Assembly (NCBI RefSeq): GCF_003003285.1
Contig: NZ_PVTP01000005.1
Coordinates: 124,001 to 188,000 of the forward strand
Direction: 5' to 3'
From: Yoonia maritima
GTDB taxonomy: Bacteria; Pseudomonadota; Alphaproteobacteria; Rhodobacterales; Rhodobacteraceae
DNA: 64,000 bases
The notes beneath the pieces were generated by a model. The model saw only the letters and a program-made list of their open reading frames with translations, was not told the origin of the DNA and did not search any database. The position numbers and the translations under genes were made by a program. Position 1 is the first letter of the stretch; each line of letters begins with the position of its first letter. Below are positions 57,290-64,000 of this stretch, piece after piece.

Positions 57290-58270
57290 TTATTCAGTTG
57301 CCTGAATGTCAGCGACCATCTGCTGAAGCACAGGTGAAGTTACGTATTTTTCGTAAACTGGAACCATAGCTTCGATGAATGGTGTCTTATCGATGTCTGT
57401 GACGATCTCGACACCAGCAGCACGAACGCGTGCTTCGGATTCAGCTTCACGCGCAGCCCAAAGTTCACGCATCACAGGAACGGAATCGCGCGCTGCTTGG
57501 CGTACGATTTCCTGATCTTCGGCTGACAGCTTATCAAAGCTGGATTTCGCCATCACCAGAACCTCTGGCACGATCAAGTGCTGATCAAGCGTGTAGTATT
57601 GTGCAACTTCAAAGTGACCAGAGCTGTCGTATGAAGGCCAGTTGTTTTCCGCGCCGTCGATAACGCCCGTTTGGATCGAAGAATACACTTCGCCATACGG
57701 CATCGGTGTCGCGTTCGCGCCCAGCGCAGAAACCATATCAACAAACATGTCAGACTGCATCACGCGGAACTTAAGACCCGCCAAATCTTCGATGGAATTG
57801 ATCGGCTTTTGCGAATTGTAGAAGCTACGTGAACCGCCATCAAAGAATGCCAGACCCACCAGATCATGGTCGCTGAATGCTTCCAGAATCTGATCGCCAA
57901 CAGGGCCATCCATCACTTTGTGCATGTGCTCAACTGAACGGAAGATATACGGCAGCGAAGGGATTTGTGTTTCTTCGATGATGTTGTTGAACGGCCCAAG
58001 CGAAACACGGTTCATGTCGATTACACCGAACTGTGTCTGCTCGATCGTGTCCTTTTCCTGACCCAGCTGCGCTGAGTGGGATACTTCGATGCAAAGACGC
58101 CCGTCAGTGCGCTCTTCCAACAGATCGCCCATGTGGTTCACGGCAGCGACGGTTGGGTAACCGTCAGGGTGCGTATCGGATGAACGAAGCGTTACTTCAC
58201 ACGCTGTTGCAGCCGAAGCCATCGCAACGCTGGCCAGCAACGCTGCACCAATAGTTTTTGTAAAAGTCAT
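57290..58270 (-). CDS. dctP: TRAP transporter substrate-binding protein (DctP), probable uronate binder
   Basis: Periplasmic binding protein of 326 residues. A signal peptide ([20 protein letters not shown], ending ATA) is followed by [18 protein letters not shown]. The carboxylate-binding Arg lies in [18 protein letters not shown] and is followed by [20 protein letters not shown], as in DctP proteins. GGAGG precedes the ATG. Known relatives bind galacturonate or glucuronate, which agrees with its place directly after uxaC. Ligand is inferred. Confidence 0.92.
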   Translation of the reverse strand: MTFTKTIGAALLASVAMASAATACEVTLRSSDTHPDGYPTVAAVNHMGDLLEERTDGRLCIEVSHSAQLGQEKDTIEQTQFGVIDMNRVSLGPFNNIIEETQIPSLPYIFRSVEHMHKVMDGPVGDQILEAFSDHDLVGLAFFDGGSRSFYNSQKPINSIEDLAGLKFRVMQSDMFVDMVSALGANATPMPYGEVYSSIQTGVIDGAENNWPSYDSSGHFEVAQYYTLDQHLIVPEVLVMAKSSFDKLSAEDQEIVRQAARDSVPVMRELWAAREAESEARVRAAGVEIVTDIDKTPFIEAMVPVYEKYVTSPVLQQMVADIQATE

Positions 58271-58300
58271 TATTTTCTCCTCCCAGAAAAAATGGCCCTT

Positions 58301-59707
58301 TCAGAGCCGGTAAGCCTGCTTAGCAAGCCGGTAAGTGAGGTCATGTGCGACCTCATGTGCATCCGCCAAACCAAGCCGCCCCGTCGCGACAAGATTAGCC
58401 AGATACGCACAATCCGACCGCCGGGCGACGTCGTGCCGGGCGGGAATTGAACAAAATGCGCGGGTGTCGTCGTTAAAGCCGACGGTATTGTAAAACCCGC
58501 ATGTTTCAGTTGTTGCTTCGCGGAACCGCTTGATCCCTTCGTTGCTGTCAAAGAACCACCAAGGCGGCCCCAAACGCAGCGCCGGGTACGCACCAGCAAG
58601 CGGTGCCAATTCGCGGCTGTAGCTGGTTTCGTCCAACGTAAAGACGATGATCGTCAGCGACGGTTCCATTCCAACCGCATCCAAAAGCGGCTTTAGCGCG
58701 TGCACGTAGTCAGTCTGGCTTGGGATATCGAAACCCTTGTCACGACCAAAGCCCGCAAAAACACTGGCCGAGTGGTTGCGGAACGATCCGGGATGGATTT
58801 GCAGAACCAACCCGTCATCAAGGCTCATCCGCGCCATTTCAGTTAGCATTTGCCCGCGAAATGCGTCCGCCTCGTCCGGGGTACATGTCCCCGCCAATGC
58901 CTTAGAGAACAGCGCCGCCGCATCGGCCTGCAACATATCTTCGGTACGGGCAGTCGCGTGGCCGTGGTCGCTGGCGGTCGCGCCATAGGCTTTAAAGAAC
59001 GCGCGACGGACCCGGTGCGCCTGAAGATACCCTTCCCAAGTAGAGGTATCTTCGCCAGTCAGTGCGCCAAACTGCACGACGTTATCAGCGAAACCTTCAA
59101 ATTCAGGGTCAACAACATTGTCCGGGCGATAGGTCGTTACGACCCGACCATTCCAATCGCTGTCGCCGATCATTTTATGCCACGTCAGATCATCCAATGC
59201 GCTTTCGGTCGTCGCAAGCAGCTCAATCCCAAAGCGATCAAACAACGCCCGCGGGCGGAACGCATCCTCTGCCAGTTTGGCGTCGATGTGATCGTAATAT
59301 GCATCAGCGGTATCAGCCGACAGACGCTCATCCAGATCGAACACGTGTTCGAAAGAATGATCCAACCACATCGACGATGGGGTGCCACGTAGCAGGTGGT
59401 AGTTTTCTGCAAAACGACGCCAGATTTTGCGCGGATCATCCTCGACAGCGCGACCATCCACGCTTGGAACACCCAGATCAGCCATCGGCACGCCTTGGGA
59501 CACGAGCATCCGGAATACGTAATGGTCCGGAACCACGAACAATTGCGCAGGATCGGGAAAGCGCTCGTTCTTTGCAAACCAACTTGGATCGCAATGACCG
59601 TGAGGGCTAATGATCGGCAACTCCGCGACGCTTTCGTACAATTCACGCGCCAGCGTTCGCACCGCTGATTCGACCGGAAAAAGACGGTCCGGATCAGTTA
59701 ATTTCAT
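58301..59707 (-). CDS. uxaC: Glucuronate/galacturonate isomerase
   Basis: Metal-dependent isomerase of 468 residues in the amidohydrolase superfamily. It converts D-glucuronate to D-fructuronate and D-galacturonate to D-tagaturonate. The metal motif is LPIISPHGHCDPSWFAKN near residue 30, and the late part has RLGPPWWFFDSNEGIKRFRE and ETCGFYNTVGFNDDTRAF, typical of UxaC. The start MKLTDPDRLF follows a GGGGGG-rich ribosome binding site. It heads the nine-gene uronate operon and is divergent from the GntR gene. Confidence 0.95.
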   Translation of the reverse strand: MKLTDPDRLFPVESAVRTLARELYESVAELPIISPHGHCDPSWFAKNERFPDPAQLFVVPDHYVFRMLVSQGVPMADLGVPSVDGRAVEDDPRKIWRRFAENYHLLRGTPSSMWLDHSFEHVFDLDERLSADTADAYYDHIDAKLAEDAFRPRALFDRFGIELLATTESALDDLTWHKMIGDSDWNGRVVTTYRPDNVVDPEFEGFADNVVQFGALTGEDTSTWEGYLQAHRVRRAFFKAYGATASDHGHATARTEDMLQADAAALFSKALAGTCTPDEADAFRGQMLTEMARMSLDDGLVLQIHPGSFRNHSASVFAGFGRDKGFDIPSQTDYVHALKPLLDAVGMEPSLTIIVFTLDETSYSRELAPLAGAYPALRLGPPWWFFDSNEGIKRFREATTETCGFYNTVGFNDDTRAFCSIPARHDVARRSDCAYLANLVATGRLGLADAHEVAHDLTYRLAKQAYRL

Positions 59708-59750
59708 TAGATTTCCCCCCAAAGCACTTGCGATACCTCTAGTCATCTAA

Positions 59751-59766
59751 TATGTTAGTCTGGTAG
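59751..59766. promoter_or_regulatory. Shared 16-bp element, copy 2 (putative pectin-regulon operator)
   Basis: TATGTTAGTCTGGTAG, identical to the copy at 50022-50037. It lies 43 bases before uxaC and 22 bases before the GntR gene, where a repressor could block both promoters. The obvious candidate to bind it is the adjacent GntR/FadR protein, although the FadR-type consensus TNGTNNNACNA is not fully met. Confidence 0.65.
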
Positions 59767-59788
59767 ATACGTCAAACTGGAAATTGCC

Positions 59789-60481
59789 ATGCCCGCGCTA
59801 GCCTCACTTGCCCAACTGCAGACGACGACAGCCACTGATCAGGTGTTTCAGGCACTTTATTCTGCGATCATCACGCTGGAACTTGCGCCGGGCACAAAGG
59901 TTTCCGAGGCTGAAATTGCGCGCAATCTTGGCGTTTCTCGGCAGCCGGTACGCGATGCGTTCTATCGACTATCTGAACTCGGCTTTATGTTGATCCGCCC
60001 ACAACGCGCGACAACGATCACATATATCTCTGAACAAGCGTTGCTGGATGCACGTTTCATCCGCACCGCGCTCGAGGTCGAGTGTATGCGTACTGCTATC
60101 TCTAAGATTACAGATGACGATATTCTGCGCCTTGAAGGGCTCATCAATCAGCAAGAGGCCGCGATAAAGACTGACGACAGGTTAGGCTTTCACGCACTCG
60201 ACGACGAATTCCACGAAGTCATCTGCGAAATTGCGGGGCATCCAAACGCGTGGAACCTGATCCACGAACAAAAGGTCCACCTTGATCGCGTGCGTTACCT
60301 GTCCCTTGCATTTGGTGCGCAAAGTGCGCTGGATGATCACCGCGCCATCATGCAGTGCATCCGCGACCGTGATCCGGACGGCGCTGAAAAACAGCTGCGT
60401 ACGCATCTTTCCCGCATTCTGAACATCCTTGAACAAGTCAGCGCTTCCCACCCAGAGCTGATGGAAAGCCAACAGAAATGA
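59789..60481 (+). CDS. GntR-family regulator (FadR subfamily)
   Basis: Regulator of 230 residues. The N-terminal winged helix (about 15-75) has SAIITLELAPGTKVSEAEIA and RNLGVSRQPVRDAFYRLSEL. The all-helical FCD effector domain (about 90-215) has metal-binding-type residues in FHALDDEFHEVI, and a His near SALDDHRAIMQCI. FCD regulators beside uronate genes often sense uronates or ketouronates. It is coupled to kdgK (ATGA overlap) and divergent from uxaC, next to one copy of the 16-bp element. Confidence 0.9.
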   Translation: MPALASLAQLQTTTATDQVFQALYSAIITLELAPGTKVSEAEIARNLGVSRQPVRDAFYRLSELGFMLIRPQRATTITYISEQALLDARFIRTALEVECMRTAISKITDDDILRLEGLINQQEAAIKTDDRLGFHALDDEFHEVICEIAGHPNAWNLIHEQKVHLDRVRYLSLAFGAQSALDDHRAIMQCIRDRDPDGAEKQLRTHLSRILNILEQVSASHPELMESQQK

Positions 60482-61374
60482 CCAATAAGATATTGGCGAT
60501 CGGCGAATGCATGGTCGAAATGGCCCCGCAAGCGCAAGGTGGCTATGCGATGGGATTTGCTGGCGATACGTTCAATACCGCTTGGTATCTGCGCAAAAAC
60601 CTACCTGCCGATTGGGAGGTCGCATATCTGACCGGCGTCGGAACAGACGCAATGTCAGAGCAGATGACTAACTTCATCAGTGGCGCAGGCATTACGCCAG
60701 AGCTGCTGACGGTGCCGGATCGCACGGTCGGGCTTTATATGATTTCTCTCAAGGACGGCGAACGTAGCTTTAGCTATTGGCGTAGCGTCGCCGCAGCACG
60801 CAAGCTGGCGCAGCATCCTGCGCCTATTGATGCGCTGGAAAAGGGTGATGTCGCTTACTTTTCCGGGATCACTGTTGCGATTGTCGAACCCGAGGACCGC
60901 CAAGCATTGCTTGATACGCTGTCCGCTGCCCGCGCACGTGGAGTTACCGTCGCGTTTGATCCAAACCTTCGCCCGCGGCTCTGGGCTGGCACCGATGAAA
61001 TGCGCGACTGGATCATGAAAGCCGCGGCCGTTTCCGACATCGCCCTGCCATCGTTTGAAGATGAAGCAACTGTTTTCGGCGACGCTGACAAGGCCGCGAC
61101 ACTTGCCCGCTATCAAAATGTCGGGGTGACTTGTGTTGTGGTCAAAGACGGACCCGACGATGTTCTGGCGCAAAACGGATCGGCCGCGCCCGTTACGGTA
61201 AGCCCCGTGCTGAACCCCGCGCCAGTGGACACCACTGCCGCAGGGGATTCTTTTAACGCAGCCTTCCTTGCCGGTCACTTGCGCGGCGAATATCTGTCAC
61301 TCGCAATTGCCGCAGGCTGCGCCCTGTCGCACAAAGTTGTGTCGCACAAGGGCGCATTGGTCGACGTAACCTAA
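60478..61374 (+). CDS. kdgK: 2-keto-3-deoxygluconate kinase
   Basis: PfkB-family sugar kinase of 298 residues that phosphorylates KDG, the common product of both uronate branches, to KDPG. N-terminal motif is ILAIGECMVEM with GFAGDTFNTAWYL. The C-terminal PfkB signature is DTTAAGDSFNAAFLAG, with the catalytic Asp and the oxyanion-hole Gly pair. It is coupled to the GntR gene and convergent with rhaI by four shared bases. KDPG aldolase, needed next, is not in this window. Confidence 0.94.
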   Translation: MTNKILAIGECMVEMAPQAQGGYAMGFAGDTFNTAWYLRKNLPADWEVAYLTGVGTDAMSEQMTNFISGAGITPELLTVPDRTVGLYMISLKDGERSFSYWRSVAAARKLAQHPAPIDALEKGDVAYFSGITVAIVEPEDRQALLDTLSAARARGVTVAFDPNLRPRLWAGTDEMRDWIMKAAAVSDIALPSFEDEATVFGDADKAATLARYQNVGVTCVVVKDGPDDVLAQNGSAAPVTVSPVLNPAPVDTTAAGDSFNAAFLAGHLRGEYLSLAIAAGCALSHKVVSHKGALVDVT

Positions 61375-62645
61375 ACGATCCCACCACCAGCGCCCGAAGA
61401 CACGGGCCGTGTTTCAGCGACCTGCGCCCGATACCCGGACGCACGGTAAGTCGCGACCGGGTTAATCGCACTGCCCTTTTCAAAACGCGCCATCGCAAGG
61501 ATCGGCTCGACGTCAGTGCGATAGGCCTGCTTGAGCGTCTCGCTCGCCATCAACGCATCATTCCCATCTTGAAAGCCCGACAACGCATCGCGGTCCACGA
61601 TCAGCGCTTGTGCATAGGCACGCTGCACTTCGATCGCTGATGACATCAGGCTTTCGATTGGGTCGGTTACGTTGTGGCTTTGGTCAAGCATATGGGCGGG
61701 GTTAAATCCTAGGGTACCAGCCGCATCAACCAACTCGTTAAACACAAGAAACAACTGATAAGGGTTGATCGACCCCGTATCGAGATCATCATCACCGTAT
61801 TTGCTATCGTTAAAATGAAAACCACCCAATTTACCAAACCGGATTAACCGGGCGACGATCATCTCGATGTTCACATTTGGCGCATGGTGCCCCAAATCAA
61901 CAAGACATTGCGCGCGATCACCCAATTCGGTCGCTATCAGATAGTTGGTGCCCCAGTCTTGAACCACGGTCGAATAAAACGCGGGTTCAAAGATTTTATG
62001 CTCAGTCAATAATCGCCAATCATCTGGGATCGCCGCATAGACCTCTTTCGCGCTATCAAGGTAGCGGTCAAACTGGCGAATGAAATGCGCCTGCCCCGGA
62101 AAGTTGGAACCATCGCCGACCCAAACCGTCAAAGCCTCTGACCCGATTTTTTGACCCAGTTCGATGCAGTACAGATTATGTTCAATCGCTTGCTGACGGA
62201 CGGCTTTGTCCGTGTGTGAAAGAGAACCATATTTGTAGCTGTGCGCCTGATCCGGTTGATCCTGAAAGGTGTTCGAATTCATCGCATCGAACGCCAAATT
62301 GGTTTCTTCGGCCTTTGCCAACAGATCAGCAGCAGGGGCGTCATCCCACGGGATATGCAGGGACACCTTTGGCGTCGCACCCGTTAGCTGATGAATGACA
62401 CCGCAGTCATCCATCTTATCAAAGATATTTGCGGGCTCGCCCGCGCCCGGGAACCGGGCAAAGCGGGTGCCGCCGGTGCCGGTGCCCCAAGATGGAATGG
62501 CAACGCCGTAATCCGACACCTGTGCCTTGATCGCGGCAATATCGATACCGCGACGATCAAGCTGTTCGCCCAAGGCATCGTAATCCGTACGCAGCGCTGT
62601 TTCAGCCTGCGCATTGGCGGCGGAAATGTGGTCAGTCTTAATCAT
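61371..62645 (-). CDS. rhaI: L-rhamnose catabolism isomerase
   Basis: TIM-barrel sugar isomerase of 424 residues, of the RhaI type found in rhizobia and roseobacters, that makes L-rhamnulose from L-rhamnose. Family phrases are YGVAIPSWGTGTGGTRFARF, KVSLHIPWD, LTVWVGDGSNFPGQ, the metal-site region LTEHKIFEPAFYSTVVQDWG, and GGFHFNDSKYGDDDLDTGSI. It follows rhaD by 12 bases with a GGGGG ribosome binding site. L-rhamnose is a backbone sugar of rhamnogalacturonan, which fits the pectin locus beside it. Confidence 0.93.
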   Translation of the reverse strand: MIKTDHISAANAQAETALRTDYDALGEQLDRRGIDIAAIKAQVSDYGVAIPSWGTGTGGTRFARFPGAGEPANIFDKMDDCGVIHQLTGATPKVSLHIPWDDAPAADLLAKAEETNLAFDAMNSNTFQDQPDQAHSYKYGSLSHTDKAVRQQAIEHNLYCIELGQKIGSEALTVWVGDGSNFPGQAHFIRQFDRYLDSAKEVYAAIPDDWRLLTEHKIFEPAFYSTVVQDWGTNYLIATELGDRAQCLVDLGHHAPNVNIEMIVARLIRFGKLGGFHFNDSKYGDDDLDTGSINPYQLFLVFNELVDAAGTLGFNPAHMLDQSHNVTDPIESLMSSAIEVQRAYAQALIVDRDALSGFQDGNDALMASETLKQAYRTDVEPILAMARFEKGSAINPVATYRASGYRAQVAETRPVSSGAGGGIV

Positions 62646-62657
62646 TGTATCCCCCGA

Positions 62658-64000
62658 TCAACGCGTGAACGCTTGGACATTGCCCGCGTCCACGTTGATG
62701 ATGTTCCCTGTCGACTTTGCACTGACATCGGCGGCAAAGAAATAACACGCCTCTGCAATATCTTCGGGCAGGACCGACCGTTTTAACAACGACCGCTGAC
62801 GATACATTTCCTCTAGCCCGTCTTTGTCTGTGTCATAGGTCGATGCCCGTTGCGTCAACCATTCGCCTGACCAGATTTTGGACCCTTTCAACACCGCATC
62901 AGGGTTCACAACATTCACGCGGATACCATCAGGCGCGCCTTCCAATGCTAAACAGCGGGCAAGGTGAATTTCGCTAGCCTTAGCCGTGCAATAGGCGGAT
63001 GCGCCCGGCGATGCAGCCAACCCATTCTTGGACGCGACAAAGATCATGGACCCACCGATGCCTTGGGTCTTTAGCAGTTTGAATGCCTCGCGAGCGACAA
63101 GGAAATAACCGGTCGAAAGGATCGACATATTCTTGTTCCATAGCTCTAGCGTGGTGTCTTCGACTGTGGCGGATGATGCGATCCCTGCGTTGGACACGAC
63201 GATATCGACGCCACCGAATTCAACCGCCATATCCGCGTAAGCTTGGGCAACGGCATCTTCCGAGGTGACGTTCATTTCGACGGTGCGCACAACATCAGCA
63301 CCGTATTTCGCGGCTAAGCCTTCGCTCGTTGAAGCCAATGCATCAGCATCAATATCGGCAAGCACGACACATGCACCGTCCATTAGATACCGTTCGGCCG
63401 TTGCGGCCCCGATGCCACCAGCACCCCCAGTCACAATGGCAACGCGGCCAGCCAGCGCTTTTGGTTTTGGCATGCGCTGCAGCTTTGCTTCTTCAAGCAA
63501 CCAGTATTCGATATCAAACGCCTCTTGCTCGGGCAGACCTTGGTATTCGCTGATTGCGTGTGCGCCGCGCATCACGTTGATCGCATTAACATAGAATTCG
63601 CCAGATACGCGCGCCGTCGCCTTGTCCTTCGCGAAGGTGATCATGCCAACGCCGGGCACGAGGTACACAATCGCATTGGGGTCACGCATGCCCGGGCTGT
63701 TATCGTGTTTGCAACGTTCGTAATAGGCGGTGTAATCCGCGCGGTAATCAGCGACCATGCCAGCCAAACCCGCCAATGTCCCGTCAATATCAGGGTTCGC
63801 TGAATCGAAATCGACAACAAGCGGACGGATCTTAGTGCGCAAAAAATGGTCAGGGCATGACGTGCCCAGCGCCGCCAACGGCTCCATATCATTTGAACCG
63901 ACAAATTGCAGGACAGCGTCCTGATCATCGAAATGACCAACCTTGTGGCTATCCTCGGAAATCATACCGCGGATCGCGGGCATCAGTGCTGCTGCGACAC
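62658..64000 (-). CDS. rhaD: Bifunctional rhamnulose-1-phosphate aldolase/short-chain dehydrogenase (partial, N-terminus off window)
   Basis: The frame is open to the right edge, so the true start lies outside; about 447 residues of a protein usually near 700 are seen. The visible aldolase part contains ALMPAIRG and NSPGMRDPNAIVYLVPGVGM. From about 62658 to 63470 lies the dehydrogenase domain: VAIVTGGAGGIGAATAERYL, SNAGIASS, the Ser of FVASKNGLAASPG and Tyr/Lys in YCTAKASE. The enzyme splits rhamnulose 1-phosphate and oxidises L-lactaldehyde. An ATG at 63983 is internal. Co-transcribed with rhaI. Confidence 0.93.
   Translation of the reverse strand, partial: VAAALMPAIRGMISEDSHKVGHFDDQDAVLQFVGSNDMEPLAALGTSCPDHFLRTKIRPLVVDFDSANPDIDGTLAGLAGMVADYRADYTAYYERCKHDNSPGMRDPNAIVYLVPGVGMITFAKDKATARVSGEFYVNAINVMRGAHAISEYQGLPEQEAFDIEYWLLEEAKLQRMPKPKALAGRVAIVTGGAGGIGAATAERYLMDGACVVLADIDADALASTSEGLAAKYGADVVRTVEMNVTSEDAVAQAYADMAVEFGGVDIVVSNAGIASSATVEDTTLELWNKNMSILSTGYFLVAREAFKLLKTQGIGGSMIFVASKNGLAASPGASAYCTAKASEIHLARCLALEGAPDGIRVNVVNPDAVLKGSKIWSGEWLTQRASTYDTDKDGLEEMYRQRSLLKRSVLPEDIAEACYFFAADVSAKSTGNIINVDAGNVQAFTR

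Overview
The window looks like chromosome from a marine alphaproteobacterium of the Rhodobacteraceae (Roseobacter group; Octadecabacter, Loktanella or Yoonia-like). The evidence is the paired petP-petR regulators beside ilvE, a RutR-controlled pyrimidine-degradation operon, a NaChBac-type sodium channel, a ChvE/Ggu sugar transporter and TRAP transporters. G+C is moderate and genes are tightly packed. There is no rRNA, CRISPR array, transposase, integrase or prophage. One tRNA gene (Leu, CAG) is present. Both edges cut genes: a substrate-binding protein on the left and rhaD on the right.

Layout. (1) 1-6925: an operon on the minus strand for reductive pyrimidine/hydantoin breakdown (M20 beta-ureidopropionase, a 115-residue unknown, dihydropyrimidinase, ABC ATPase, two permeases, binding protein). 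It is divergent from rutR, with a near-perfect RutR operator between them. (2) 7088-16773: housekeeping and small genes: a YeeZ-like SDR protein, a Pr6Pr-type membrane protein, a voltage-gated sodium channel, the HDAC-like/xseB/ispA/dxs run, petP-petR, ilvE, a 59-residue gene and a DUF4274-like protein. (3) 16776-31055: a DMT exporter, a desaturase, queG, an FzlA-like GST, mtgA, glutamate synthase gltB and gltD separated by two paralogous secreted proteins, uppP, an NDUFA9-like protein and tRNA-Leu. (4) 31179-41443: an oxidative L-arabinose/D-galactose pathway with its ChvE-GguAB transporter, and a divergent LysR regulator resembling GbpR. (5) 41431-61374: a pectin/uronate utilisation locus. 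(6) 61371-64000: rhaI and rhaD for L-rhamnose.

How the parts work together. The right half forms a pectin (rhamnogalacturonan) economy. A TogMNAB-like ABC transporter would import oligogalacturonides, and a TRAP transporter probably imports uronate monomers. Pectin methylesterase, GH28 and GH105 enzymes, all without visible signal peptides, would cut the oligomers in the cytoplasm. KdgF-KduI-KduD handle the unsaturated uronate, UxaC-UxuB-UxuA the saturated uronate, and both converge on 2-keto-3-deoxygluconate, which KdgK phosphorylates. The flanking arabinose/galactose and rhamnose pathways take the other pectin sugars. An identical 16-bp sequence lies in both divergent promoter regions of the locus, at 50022-50037 and 59751-59766, and suggests one shared regulator, most simply the GntR/FadR-type protein at 59789. 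A second shared dyad upstream of ilvE and between gltD and uppP suggests an Lrp-type amino-acid regulon.
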